A DNA stretch of 64,000 bases, taken from Bifidobacterium sp. WK012_4_13. Lineage in GTDB: Bacteria; Actinomycetota; Actinomycetes; Actinomycetales; Bifidobacteriaceae. Below, in pieces: positions 35,952-44,996 of this stretch. The stretch covers positions 1,984,001-2,048,000 of the forward strand of contig NZ_CP129683.1 of NCBI RefSeq assembly GCF_041080835.1. Reading direction: 5' to 3'. Every line of letters starts with the position of its first letter. The stretch's first letter is position 1. A program made the position numbers and the translations under genes. Below the pieces are notes generated by a model that saw only the letters and a program-made list of their open reading frames with translations, was not told the DNA's origin and did not search any database.

Positions 35952-37352
35952 ATGGACAAGTTCTTCAAATTGAAGGAGAACGGGACTAGCGTCTCAACGG
36001 AAGTGGTTGCTGGTATCACAACCTTCTTCGCAATGGCATACATCATCGCTGTGAATCCAGAGGTTCTTTCCAAGACAGGGATGCCGTGGGGGGCTGTATT
36101 CCTTGCAACCATCATCGCATCCATCATCGGTACGCTCGTCATGGGCCTGGTCGCCAACGTACCATACGCTCTGGCTCCTGGTATGGGTCTCAACGCATTC
36201 TTCACCTTCACCGTGGTGAAGGGGCTTGGCTTTACGTGGCAGGAGACCTTGAGCATGGTCTTCATCTGCGGTCTTATCAACATCATCATCACCGCGACCA
36301 AGATTCGAAAGCTCATCATCAAGTCGATTCCACCGATGCTTCAGCACGCCATAGGCGGCGGCATCGGCATATTCATCGCCTATGTGGGTCTGCTCAACGT
36401 CGGCATCATCAAGTTCAGCCCAGACAAGACCGCCCCGGCTCTTGCAAATCCGGCGCTGACAGTATTCAACACGAGCACGACGGTACTGTTCCTCATCGGA
36501 CTGCTGCTTGCCATCTTCTTCTTGGTATTCAAGTTCAAGGGCCGTCTTTCGTTCATCAACAAGGGTGGCTTCGTCATCGCCATCGCGCTGACATCCATCA
36601 TCGGCATTCCCATGGGCGTCACCACCATGAGCGCAGCGACCAACTTGGGCCAGTCATTCTCTGAGCTTCCACAGACATTCCTGGCCATCTTCACCCATGC
36701 AGGATTCGGTTCGCTCTTCTCTGATCCTGCAAAGCTTCCGATCGTCATCATCACGATCTTCGCATTCTCGCTGTCTGACACCTTCGACACCATCGGCACC
36801 TTCGTCGGCACCGGTCGCCGTTCAGGCATCTTCTCACAGGCAGACGAGGAAGCCCTCGAAAACGGCTCCGGCTTCAGCTCGAAGATGGACAAGGCACTCT
36901 TCGCCGATGCCACGGCGACTTCGGTCGGCGCGCTGATCGGCACCTCGAACACCACCACCTACGTTGAATCCGCTGCAGGCATCGCAGCCGGTGGCCGCAC
37001 AGGTCTTACCTCTGTCGTGGTCTCCATCTGCTTCGCATTGAGTGCGTTCCTCGCACCAGTCGTCTCCGCCATTCCATCCGCGGCAACGGCTCCAGTGCTT
37101 GTCCTCGTAGGCTGCATGATGATGAGCTCCTTCCGCGAGATCAAGTGGGACGACATCACCGAAGCGATTCCCGCCTTCTTCACGTCGGTGTTCATGGCTT
37201 TTGCCTATTCGATTTCCTATGGCATCGCAGCAGGATTCCTCGTCTACTGCCTGACCATGACCTTCAAGCGCAAGGCGAAGGAAGTCAACATCGTCATCTG
37301 GATCGTGGCTTTGCTCTTCGTGCTTGACTTTGTGCTTCAGGCAGTGCTCTGA
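35952..37352 (+). CDS. NCS2 family purine permease (AzgA-like)
   Basis: 466 residues with about 12-13 helices. TEVVAGITTFFAMAYIIAVNPEVLS at the N-terminus, GMGLNAFFTFTVV, LSDTFDTIGTFVGTG and GTSNTTTYVESAAGIAAGGRTGLTSV are diagnostic of the guanine/hypoxanthine branch. It imports purine bases with protons. The ATG at 35952 follows GGGAGAAGAGAGT. A terminator closes it as a single-gene unit. No purine riboswitch was recognised upstream. Confidence 0.92.
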   Translation: MDKFFKLKENGTSVSTEVVAGITTFFAMAYIIAVNPEVLSKTGMPWGAVFLATIIASIIGTLVMGLVANVPYALAPGMGLNAFFTFTVVKGLGFTWQETLSMVFICGLINIIITATKIRKLIIKSIPPMLQHAIGGGIGIFIAYVGLLNVGIIKFSPDKTAPALANPALTVFNTSTTVLFLIGLLLAIFFLVFKFKGRLSFINKGGFVIAIALTSIIGIPMGVTTMSAATNLGQSFSELPQTFLAIFTHAGFGSLFSDPAKLPIVIITIFAFSLSDTFDTIGTFVGTGRRSGIFSQADEEALENGSGFSSKMDKALFADATATSVGALIGTSNTTTYVESAAGIAAGGRTGLTSVVVSICFALSAFLAPVVSAIPSAATAPVLVLVGCMMMSSFREIKWDDITEAIPAFFTSVFMAFAYSISYGIAAGFLVYCLTMTFKRKAKEVNIVIWIVALLFVLDFVLQAVL

Positions 37353-37446
37353 CGCATGGGATTCGGCAGCAAGCAAGCAGTCAGGAGCCATTCCTGACTC
37401 CATGGTCGGCACGCGCCCTATAAGGTGCACCGACGCTGTAAGTATC

Positions 37447-37490
37447 GAGCCCTCACATCTGAAATGCATGATGTGAGGGCTCTGTTCTAT
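37447..37490 (+). terminator. Purine permease terminator
   Basis: GAGCCCTCACATC (37447-37459) pairs perfectly with 37470-37482 around a 10-nt loop, then TGTTCTAT. Confidence 0.8.
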
Positions 37491-37744
37491 GTCTGGACGA
37501 GATGTGGGAGCACTTCCTTTGACCTCAACCTGCAAAGTACCCAGAGCATCGCACCGTCCGCAAAGTCATAGAGCCTGTATAAATCAGACTCTGTCAGCAG
37601 CATGTGTGTGGTCCTTTCCCTCATGTCGGACGCCCTGTCATGCTCCCTTGTGATTCCGGAGCCTGAGCGTAATCGATCTGGATGGCGGAGATCTTCTTCA
37701 AGGGAGTAGGCAAGCTCAGGGAGAGGTATTGCTTGCTCTATCAT
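37487..37744 (-). CDS. Doubtful small protein or decayed gene
   Basis: A minus-strand frame of 85 residues (MIEQAIPLPELAYSLEEDL...) with reasonable protein composition but no clear Shine-Dalgarno sequence. I do not recognise it. The frame continues upstream to 37846. It starts within the gap 37353-37949, which otherwise holds two terminators and a GTCAGGA/TCCTGAC hairpin near 37380. Confidence 0.25.
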   Translation of the reverse strand: MIEQAIPLPELAYSLEEDLRHPDRLRSGSGITREHDRASDMRERTTHMLLTESDLYRLYDFADGAMLWVLCRLRSKEVLPHLVQT

Positions 37745-37896
37745 GAAGCCGATATGTAAGAATGTGTCCGAACCAGAATGTCTGTTCCGGCATCTGTACT
37801 GTTGCGACGCGATCGTCACAGCGCAGATGAGCTTCGGTAAGTTCACGCCATAATGTCACGGCTGCCACGAATCTCGTTCGCTGCGGTTGAATAATG

Positions 37897-37932
37897 AAAA
37901 GCCCCTGCGCCGAATCGGGCACAGGGGCTTTT
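37897..37932 (-). terminator. Terminator of the Rpf-like gene
   Basis: AAAAGCCCCTG (37897-37907) and CAGGGGCTTTT (37922-37932) form an A/T-flanked hairpin that can work in both directions. It lies just past the minus-strand stop at 37950. Confidence 0.88.
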
Positions 37933-37949
37933 CATGGTGGAGATACGGT

Positions 37950-39011
37950 TTAGTACCATCCTGAGGATTCTGAATGAGACCAGGCTCCGCAAGGATTCGT
38001 ATAGCGTCCTGCGATGTAGCCGAGGCCCCAGGTGATCTGAGTCGATGCATTGGTGGCCCAATCAGATCCTGCGGAAGCCATCTTGCTTCCTGAAAGTGCC
38101 TGAGGGATGCCATACGCGCCCGAAGGATTCTCCGCAGTGGTGCTCCAGCCAGATTCACGATTCCAGAGCTGCACGAGGCAGGTGAAGTCGCTTTCGCTCC
38201 ATCCACGCGCCAGAACCTGAGTGTGCGCGATGCTCTGTGCCGTTCCGACAGGCGTCGTGGAAGTCGAGGAAACCGAGGTCGTTGATGTCGAAGAAGAGCT
38301 TGAAGAGCTTGACGAGCTTGAGCTCGAAGATGAGGACTCGACCTTGCCGGTACCAATGAGAATGACCTTGTTGACAGGTGCATTCTTAACGTATGACGCG
38401 AAGATATTGCTGGAGGAATTCTTTCCGCCCACCTTGGTTATCAGGCTGGTGGTTTCCATGATTCCGGCTTTTCCTTCGGTCTTGACCTTAGTCGTTCCTG
38501 CAGGAATGCTGTCTGTCTTCTCTTCGATGGTGTTGAATGGAATCTGTGTCTGCGACGACTGAATCTCACTGTTGGAGCGGGATATTTGGATGACTGTCGA
38601 TTCAGTGACCTTGGTGTTCAATCCTGGAGCGACCGTGTCGTCCGGTTCAAGAGTGATGTCGCCCGCATCGAGAACCGATTTCACCGTAGTGAAGTTATCT
38701 CCGAGAATGAGCTTGGACTTTCCATTGATGACGACCTTGACATACGACGTATCAGTGGAAGATCCTCCCTGGCCTTCGTTGATGGCCTTGCGCACGGAAT
38801 CCCTCGAGACCTCAAGCCCCTGCATCTGGGTCGCCGAATAAGAAGTTACCTGCGTTTTTGCCTGAGCTTCCGGCGCACTGTAGAAACCGCGTGACACAAT
38901 GCCAGCGGTGCCAGCCAGAATGAGTGCCGCGGCTCCTGCAATAAGCCTGGTTCGTTGTCTCTTGGTCAAGACCTTGAACACGGAAACCCGTTCTCTGCGA
39001 TGGCTTACCAT
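37950..39011 (-). CDS. Rpf-like secreted cell-wall protein (DUF348, G5, transglycosylase-like)
   Basis: 353 residues. A basic start and one helix (about 22-42) target it for export. A DUF348-type ubiquitin-like repeat (about 85-150: VKVVINGKSKLILGDNFTTVKSVL) and a G5 domain (about 150-225: QTQIPFNTIEEKTDSIPAG) follow. A tract of about 16 serines and a Ser/Thr linker (about 226-260) lead to a C-terminal lysozyme-like domain: LVQLWNRESGWSTTAENPSGAYGIPQAL, with the catalytic Glu in NRESGW. The architecture is that of RpfB-like peptidoglycan hydrolases. The ATG is preceded by AGGAGAAAG. Confidence 0.9.
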   Translation of the reverse strand: MVSHRRERVSVFKVLTKRQRTRLIAGAAALILAGTAGIVSRGFYSAPEAQAKTQVTSYSATQMQGLEVSRDSVRKAINEGQGGSSTDTSYVKVVINGKSKLILGDNFTTVKSVLDAGDITLEPDDTVAPGLNTKVTESTVIQISRSNSEIQSSQTQIPFNTIEEKTDSIPAGTTKVKTEGKAGIMETTSLITKVGGKNSSSNIFASYVKNAPVNKVILIGTGKVESSSSSSSSSSSSSSSSTSTTSVSSTSTTPVGTAQSIAHTQVLARGWSESDFTCLVQLWNRESGWSTTAENPSGAYGIPQALSGSKMASAGSDWATNASTQITWGLGYIAGRYTNPCGAWSHSESSGWY

Positions 39012-39358
39012 CTTTCTCCTCTGTCTTCGACTACAGATCCTCAGCTGCTTGAAGCCCTCATATCTCCCGTATCAGGCCACGGTGAGTTCACGCCCCGCGC
39101 TGGGCGGAACATCCACTATGCAATGCCGCTGGTGCTTACACAATTCCAACATCATAGCGCAGGCATGTTATTTTTGCATATAAAAGTGTGTTGCAATGGA
39201 TTCATGCAGCAATGCACGAACGCGAGGGACGGACACGGCGAAGGCCGTCAGCCCAGTCATACTGCGATCGCTGCAGACCTCTGCCTTCCTGCCGGTCAGA
39301 TCTGCACTGATACCCTGCACTGAAGATTTGCCCTGACGCTCTTGCCTACCCTGGCTGC
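39012..39358. other. Leader of the Rpf-like gene
   Basis: No gene. On the minus strand a TATGAT (near 39155) could be the -10 box, leaving a leader of about 140 nt. I looked for the c-di-AMP (ydaO) riboswitch that controls many actinobacterial rpf genes but found no convincing core. Confidence 0.45.
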
Positions 39359-39706
39359 TTACTTCTCAGAGGAGGAAACGTCCGCTTTCTTGGCCTGATC
39401 GATCAGACTGTTCAAATCAGCTGAGCGCAACGCACCTGCCTGCTTGAAGATTATCTGACCGTTCTTGGTGACCATAAGCGTCGGCACTGCCTGAATGTCG
39501 GCCGCAGCGGCCAACTCCTGATTCTGATCGATGTCCACCTTGCCGAAGGTGATTTCCGGATGCGTTTCCGATGCCTTCTCGAAAATAGGGCCGAATGCCT
39601 TGCATGGTCGGCACCAGGTCGCCCAGAAGTCAACGAAGACGAGTTCGTTGTCGTTGATCGTATGTTCGAAGTTCTGTGAAGTCACTGTCTGCGTTGCCAT
39701 CGTCAT
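39359..39706 (-). CDS. trxA: Thioredoxin
   Basis: 115 residues (113 from the second ATG, 39700, which has better SD spacing from AAAGG). The active site is WCRPC (Cys32, Cys35), where most thioredoxins have WCGPC. VFVDFWATWC, KVDIDQNQELAAAADIQAVPTLMV with the cis-proline, and FKQAGAL complete the fold. It acts as a general dithiol reductant; the Arg may shift its redox potential. No thioredoxin reductase is adjacent. Confidence 0.93.
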   Translation of the reverse strand: MTMATQTVTSQNFEHTINDNELVFVDFWATWCRPCKAFGPIFEKASETHPEITFGKVDIDQNQELAAAADIQAVPTLMVTKNGQIIFKQAGALRSADLNSLIDQAKKADVSSSEK

Positions 39707-39874
39707 TGCCTTTCATCTGCGGTACTCCTCCGCATGCTTAGTCTCACACTCTAACAAGTGCCAACATGAAGAACAATCTAGCTCACCCTCGGCTTATACG
39801 CTCTAGGCTCATTGGAGCAGATGCATGGCCGATCCACATGGCTTTGGTCATGCGTTGTACAGATAATGGTCGGT

Positions 39875-40501
39875 ATGCCAGTGCTACATGATGAAATTCC
39901 CGATGACGATGACTTTGACGCCGATCGTAAGCGGGGTGCGTTCGACCACATCACGCCAGAGGACTTTGTGAGTGGGTCAGACAATCCTCCAGGCTGGCTT
40001 GGCAGTGCTGACATCGATCGTGCCAGGCATCAGATCCCCATCGCATATGTTGAGATCGTGCCGGTGAGAACCGATGACTTCGGCCAAATCGAGCAGGTTG
40101 GCTCGCTGCTGCGCATGTGCGAGGATGGCGCCATCGAGCGCACGCTCATCACCGGCAGGGTGCTTTTCCACGAGTCTCTGCGCGAGGCGATTGCCAGGAA
40201 TGTTGCCAAGGACTTGGGAGAGCTTGCGCTGCCTTTGATTCCCGTGAGTCTGCAACCATTTACGATTGCGGAGTTCTTCCCGACTCCCGGCGTCTCCGAG
40301 TTCTACGATGCGCGTCAGCATGCGATTGCGCTATGCTACGTCGTCGCGATCGCAGGGGACTGCAAGCCGCGAGACGAGACTCTGGACGTCGAATGGGTGG
40401 AACCGTCCAACGTCCTTCTCGACCAGTTCATCAGCCAGATGCCGAATGGCCACGGCACCATAGTGCGTCAGGCATTGTCCTGGGCCGGAACGCATTCGTG
40501 A
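39875..40501 (+). CDS. DUF4916 / Nudix-like protein
   Basis: 208 residues from the ATG at 39875; an open frame extends upstream without support. The region GRVLFHESLREAIARNVAKDLGE aligns with the Nudix box, but the REUxEE core is replaced by RN-VAKD, so the metal-binding glutamates are missing. The rest (PVSLQPFTIAEFFPTP, DARQHAIALCYVV) matches the actinobacterial DUF4916 pattern as I recall it. Hydrolase activity is therefore doubtful. The stop is followed by TTCGTGACC-type repeats. Confidence 0.72.
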   Translation: MPVLHDEIPDDDDFDADRKRGAFDHITPEDFVSGSDNPPGWLGSADIDRARHQIPIAYVEIVPVRTDDFGQIEQVGSLLRMCEDGAIERTLITGRVLFHESLREAIARNVAKDLGELALPLIPVSLQPFTIAEFFPTPGVSEFYDARQHAIALCYVVAIAGDCKPRDETLDVEWVEPSNVLLDQFISQMPNGHGTIVRQALSWAGTHS

Positions 40502-40589
40502 CCCCCGCGTGCCCTGCTGATTCGCGACTGGAAACGATTCAGAACATGATTCTGGCCTAGGATGGCAGTGAGACGCAGGACGGGTGTGA

Positions 40590-40639
40590 TTCGCGACCCT
40601 TCGTGACCGCTCGTGACCGTTCGCGAACGTTCGTGACTG
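40590..40639. repeat. Tandem repeat, 10-bp unit x5
   Basis: Five consecutive 10-bp units of YTCGYGAMYG run from 40590 to 40639. A diverged unit also covers the stop codon of the preceding gene (near 40497) and another lies near 40520. Confidence 0.8.
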
Positions 40640-40687
40640 CCGCAAAAGATAAGACTTCTTGCTGATTGCAGGATGGGAGTACCAAAT

Positions 40688-41539
40688 ATGACAATGCACA
40701 TAGGCAACACCACGTATCGCGATGGCTTCGGCATCCCGCTCGTGCTGGTCCATGCCTTTCCCATCGATCATCGCATGTGGGATGAATGCGCGAAAACCGT
40801 CTGCGATCTGTCGGCGCTCAATGACATTCCTCCTTTTCCTGTCTTTGCCCCAGAGATGCCGGGAGCCGGCTCGAGTGGAATACCTGCTATGGCCGACACG
40901 GGTCCGGTCGATGCGGACGGAGCATACCCTCAGGCCTTGGAGCGAATGACGGAAGGATACGCGTCCCTGCTGAAGTCGCTGGGATATGACAGGGCCATCT
41001 GGGTAGGACTGTCCATGGGCGGATACGTCGCATTGATGATGCAGAAACTCCATCCGGAAATGGTTGCGGGCATTGCGCTGTGTGACACGAAGTCTCAGGC
41101 AGACGCAGGTCACAGCCGTGAGAACAGGCTGCGAATAGCCAACGAATGCGAGAACACGAACTCGATTGAACCAGTCATGGGCTTTGCGGCTGCGACCGAC
41201 AGGGACTCCACGGTAAAGCGGTCTCCGGCATTCATCGCGAAGTTCACGGCGTGGCTGCACGATCAGAGTCCTGCGGGTGTTGCATGGCGCGAACGCATGG
41301 CTGCGGGGCGTCCCGATTTGAGTGATGTGCTGCCGCAGATAACCGCTCCCGCTGCGATAGTTTCTGGAGAGAAGGATCCCTCCAGTCCGCCGGAAGAAAT
41401 GAAGAAGCTCCAAGACGCGATGATTTCGACTTCCACAAGCTTCACCGTCATCGAAGATTGCGGGCATTTCAGCGCATCCGAACATCCTGGGCAGGTGGCA
41501 CGCGCACTGCTGGAACTGGTGGGACGAGTCCATGAGTGA
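40688..41539 (+). CDS. Alpha/beta hydrolase
   Basis: 283 residues from ATG 40688 (GGGAG at a good distance); ATG 40673 is an alternative. The nucleophile serine lies in WVGLSMGGYVAL, the acid in IVSGEKDPSSP and the histidine in EDCGHFSASEHP. HAFPIDHRMWDE near the N-terminus forms the oxyanion region. The substrate is unknown. Its last eight bases overlap nudC, so the two are translationally coupled. Confidence 0.88.
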   Translation: MTMHIGNTTYRDGFGIPLVLVHAFPIDHRMWDECAKTVCDLSALNDIPPFPVFAPEMPGAGSSGIPAMADTGPVDADGAYPQALERMTEGYASLLKSLGYDRAIWVGLSMGGYVALMMQKLHPEMVAGIALCDTKSQADAGHSRENRLRIANECENTNSIEPVMGFAAATDRDSTVKRSPAFIAKFTAWLHDQSPAGVAWRERMAAGRPDLSDVLPQITAPAAIVSGEKDPSSPPEEMKKLQDAMISTSTSFTVIEDCGHFSASEHPGQVARALLELVGRVHE

Positions 41540-42806
41540 ACATGATGAAACGGATTCAGGCACACGAAACGAAGTGGATGCGGCCAGTGACGCACAAGGT
41601 CAGCCTTCGCACGCCGGGCGGCATTCAGAAGGCTCAGTGCCGCTGACGGCATCGGGATCTTCAGACAGGGCAGGGGCACCTGGCAAGGAGCCAGTCCATG
41701 CTTCGATGTTCGCGCCTTTGGCGTTGACGCATGTTCTGCCATTCCTGCCACTTGCACAGGACGGGGTCGACTATCAGGTCGATCGCAGGGATGATCCTGA
41801 ACTGATACGCACGCTTCTCTCGTCCGACGCCACACGAGTGATTCTGGTGCAGTCCGGAAGAGTGGCCATTCCAAAGGGACAAGGCAGATTCGTTGACTAT
41901 GACGTTGCGAAGATTCGTCTGACAACGCTTGCCGGAAGCTATGTGCGCGATTTGATTCCAGATTCCATGGGTGGAGACTTCCGTAGTTCTCCCCATGCTC
42001 AGTGCATTCCGATATTCCTGGGAACGCGCGCAGGCCATTCGTATGTCGCTCTCGACATATCCGAAGGCATCATCGCGGCGGAGGTTCCCAATCCTAGGAA
42101 CGTCGGGGCTGATGATGCATTCGCCTCCGATGGTCCCACGCGTGCATCGGCCGATGCGAGACCGTCGATTCTTGAGCTTGCCCGCACGCGTTGCGATTGG
42201 GTGGGGCTGAGAGAGTTCGCGCCGCATGCCTCGACAGTGGAGGCGGGCCTGGCGACGACGGCTGCGACTCTTTCAATGTGGCACAGAGCTCAGCACTACT
42301 GCCCGTATTGTGGCGCGGCGACGACGAGCGTCTTTTCAGGATGGGCGCAGCGCTGCCAGAACGCCGCAGACGACAACCGAATCATATTCCCGAGGATTGA
42401 GCCCGCCGTCATCACTGCAATCGTAGATTCACAGAACAGACTGCTGCTGCAGCATAACAGCGCATGGAAGCCTGGATTCTATTCGGTGTCCGCAGGATTC
42501 GTCGAAGCAGGGGAGAATCTGGAGCATGCGGCGCGGCGCGAAGCCAGGGAGGAAACCGGAATCGAGGTATCCGATCTCATGTACACAGGCTCGCAGCCAT
42601 GGCCCTTCCCATCATCATTGATGATGTCGTTCAAGGGATACGCTCGCGACACGGCAATCCATGTCGATGGCAAGGAGACAGAAAGCGCCCGATGGGTCAG
42701 CAGGGACGAATTCATTCGCGCTCTCACGAGTGGGGAAATGCTGGCTCCGGGAAAGGCGACCATTGCCCGATACATGATCGAGGAATGGTACGGAGCGCAG
42801 TTCTAA
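41532..42806 (+). CDS. nudC: NAD(+)/NADH pyrophosphatase (Nudix)
   Basis: 424 residues, longer than usual because of a polar N-terminal extension of about 60. NudC cleaves NADH to NMNH and AMP and can remove NAD caps from RNA. A zinc-ribbon-like piece (HYCPYCGAATT...RCQN) shows three of the usual four cysteines. The Nudix box GFVEAGENLEHAARREAREETGIEV is complete, and the NADH-specific SQPWPFPSSLMM motif follows. It starts inside the end of the hydrolase gene. Confidence 0.92.
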   Translation: MSEHDETDSGTRNEVDAASDAQGQPSHAGRHSEGSVPLTASGSSDRAGAPGKEPVHASMFAPLALTHVLPFLPLAQDGVDYQVDRRDDPELIRTLLSSDATRVILVQSGRVAIPKGQGRFVDYDVAKIRLTTLAGSYVRDLIPDSMGGDFRSSPHAQCIPIFLGTRAGHSYVALDISEGIIAAEVPNPRNVGADDAFASDGPTRASADARPSILELARTRCDWVGLREFAPHASTVEAGLATTAATLSMWHRAQHYCPYCGAATTSVFSGWAQRCQNAADDNRIIFPRIEPAVITAIVDSQNRLLLQHNSAWKPGFYSVSAGFVEAGENLEHAARREAREETGIEVSDLMYTGSQPWPFPSSLMMSFKGYARDTAIHVDGKETESARWVSRDEFIRALTSGEMLAPGKATIARYMIEEWYGAQF

Positions 42807-43000
42807 GGGTTTTGTAAGGCTACGCAAGTAATTTAGCCGAAGTGTGAAATTCGCGACATTTGCCATGGCAATGGCAATAATTGGGATATATGGTGGTTTG
42901 CACATAGCTTTGCTAGTAGAATCGGCACGGCGAACGCAAGGGGTATAGCAGCAATCGGCCATGGCTTGCGAGTTGCGTGGGAAACACAGAAAGGCCCAGT

Positions 43001-44707
43001 ATGTCAGACAACGGGTATTTTGACTCAGGTATTCCTAAACCACCTGTGTCACGGGGCAGCCAAGGCCAGAAGTTCAATGTGGATGGGAATGTCTCTCCCG
43101 TGAATGGGGAAACTCGCCGTGGGGATTACTCCAACGATACGCAGAGCACGATGCAGTTCTCTCCCTTGCGGCCTTCTGGCCAGTTTGCAGGGCGAGGCAC
43201 TGAGGATTCAGGTGATTCCGGCCTTGGACAGTTCGAGGTTCAGCATGGCGATGGCATGGCCAAGAGACACGGCCATGTCGGTCTGATCGTCACACTGGTG
43301 ATGCTGCTGGTGCTTGTGGCGGCTGCGGTTGGCGGCTTCTTTGCTGCGCAATCCTATTTCTCCGACAAGGCGGCACCGGGCGTGATGTTCGGCAGCCGGA
43401 GTGTCGCTGGTCAGAGTGCCGCTCAGCTCACCCAGACTGTGAAGTCCGCGGTTTCCGATTCCAAGGTCGAGGTTGCCGATAATGCGGAGCAGGACACGAA
43501 GGCGACGCTCAAGGAACTTGGCGTCAAGGTGGACGTGAAGGCCACGGTCAATGCATTGCTGCAGGCGAAGTCCTCGGCAGGAGCGCTGCGGATCAATCCA
43601 TTCCAGCGACAGCAGGTCAGTCTCGTGACCTCGACTGATGACTCCGCCATGAGCGATTACCTGACTTCGACTTTCGTGAAGGAAGGCGAACGCGCCAAGG
43701 CATCAACCATTGCCTATGATAAGACCTCCCAGAAGTTCACTGTTACGGCAGGCAAGGAAGGCAAGGCTCCCAAGCTTGACACGGTGAAGTCGGCGGTTGC
43801 CAAGATCGTTGCCAATCCAGGAACAACAGTCTCAGCGCCCATAAGCTACGGTTCCGTTTCGATGCCCATCAGTGAGGAAGCTGCTCAGGAGGCTGCAGAT
43901 ACCGCCAACCAGCGCATCGCGCAGAGCGTTACCATCAATAATGGAGACAGCAAGAGCTTTACGATTCCCGCCGACGTGGTGGCCGGATGGGTAGATTCCA
44001 GCAGTGATGTCGCGAAGGGCACCATCACCATCCAATACGATAGCGAGGCGATGAGCACCTATCTCGAAAGCACTCTGCCCAAGCAGTTGGATCAGGATGC
44101 CGTCGCGCAGCAAGACATCAAGAACGCGCAGGGCACGGTGTTGACGGTCACCACCAAGGGTGTGAACGGCGTCAAGGTCACCAACATCGCCACAACCGCG
44201 CAAAAGGTGCTTGACGCTCTGAACAACGGCTCGACGGAATCCATCGCTGCCCAGACCACAGTGGTGAAATACAAGACTGAGTCGCATGTCGCCGATTACA
44301 CAAAGGCCAACGGCGACATGTGGATCGAGGTCGACCGTTCCAAGCAGACGGTGACCGTATACAAGGGATCGACGAAGGTCAAGAGCTTCAACGTCTGCAC
44401 TGGCAAGGATTCGACACAGACGGACAACGGTACGTTCTATGTGAACATCAAGTACCAGACACAGGATATGCGAGGCACCGATTACCTCACCAAGGGCGTG
44501 AAATGGATAAGCTACTTCAACGGTGGTGAGGGATTCCATGCAGCGCCGTGGAACACGGTCGGCATTGCGACGGGGGATCCCGTGACGCACGGTTCGCACG
44601 GGTGCGTCAACATGCTGACCGCGGATGCACAGTGGATCTATCAGAATGCAGGGGTTGGAACCATGGTCAAGGTGATCGGCACTCAGCCGACAGGCGCGGT
44701 TCGCTGA
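43001..44707 (+). CDS. L,D-transpeptidase (YkuD) with peptidoglycan-binding domain
   Basis: 568 residues. A cytoplasmic, low-complexity N-terminus of about 90 residues precedes one membrane helix (about 95-117). Two or so PG_binding_4-type regions follow (about 135-400). The C-terminal YkuD domain starts at WIEVDRSKQTVTVYKGSTKV and has the catalytic box THGSHGCVNM. It makes 3-3 crosslinks or attaches proteins in peptidoglycan. AAAGGCCCAGT precedes the ATG. Confidence 0.93.
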   Translation: MSDNGYFDSGIPKPPVSRGSQGQKFNVDGNVSPVNGETRRGDYSNDTQSTMQFSPLRPSGQFAGRGTEDSGDSGLGQFEVQHGDGMAKRHGHVGLIVTLVMLLVLVAAAVGGFFAAQSYFSDKAAPGVMFGSRSVAGQSAAQLTQTVKSAVSDSKVEVADNAEQDTKATLKELGVKVDVKATVNALLQAKSSAGALRINPFQRQQVSLVTSTDDSAMSDYLTSTFVKEGERAKASTIAYDKTSQKFTVTAGKEGKAPKLDTVKSAVAKIVANPGTTVSAPISYGSVSMPISEEAAQEAADTANQRIAQSVTINNGDSKSFTIPADVVAGWVDSSSDVAKGTITIQYDSEAMSTYLESTLPKQLDQDAVAQQDIKNAQGTVLTVTTKGVNGVKVTNIATTAQKVLDALNNGSTESIAAQTTVVKYKTESHVADYTKANGDMWIEVDRSKQTVTVYKGSTKVKSFNVCTGKDSTQTDNGTFYVNIKYQTQDMRGTDYLTKGVKWISYFNGGEGFHAAPWNTVGIATGDPVTHGSHGCVNMLTADAQWIYQNAGVGTMVKVIGTQPTGAVR

Positions 44708-44996
44708 TCCCATCGATGATGGATTTCCTGGCGAGGAGCCACTCTGTCTGTCTCTATCTCGATGCTTTTCATGCCTGTGAACGATGACCATGCGGACGGC
44801 AGTCATATGATTCCTCGATGAGTGTCTTTGCATGGGTGTCTCTGCATGGTTGCAGTCGCCTGTTGCATGTCGCATTGCAGCATGTCGTGTTGCAGCATTT
44901 CGCCATATCAAGGTAGTAGTTTATAAAGTGCTCCTATCTCGCATCGTAGCTTGGCAGGGGTTGTTCGAAAAGGTAACAGAAAGGCGGGAAGTAGCC
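44708..44996. repeat. Gap with GCATG/TTGCAG short tandem repeats
   Basis: No gene. GTGTCTTTGCATGG and GTGTCTCTGCATGG are adjacent at 44822-44849. Two 15-bp units starting TTGCAGCAT lie at 44875-44904. The gcvH promoter should lie between about 44905 and 44980. Confidence 0.65.

Noticed and set aside
39012..39358. c-di-AMP (ydaO) riboswitch before the Rpf-like gene
   Set aside because: Such switches precede many actinobacterial rpf genes, but I could not find the conserved core in the minus-strand leader.
40331..41563. 410-codon open frame on the minus strand opposite the alpha/beta hydrolase
   Set aside because: It is antisense to a gene with a clear catalytic triad, has no recognisable motif, and its Ser/Arg/His-rich composition is that of a shadow frame.
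43832..44911. 359-codon minus-strand frame opposite the L,D-transpeptidase
   Set aside because: Composition is atypical (His/Arg/Asp rich, no hydrophobic pattern) and the plus-strand gene is certain.
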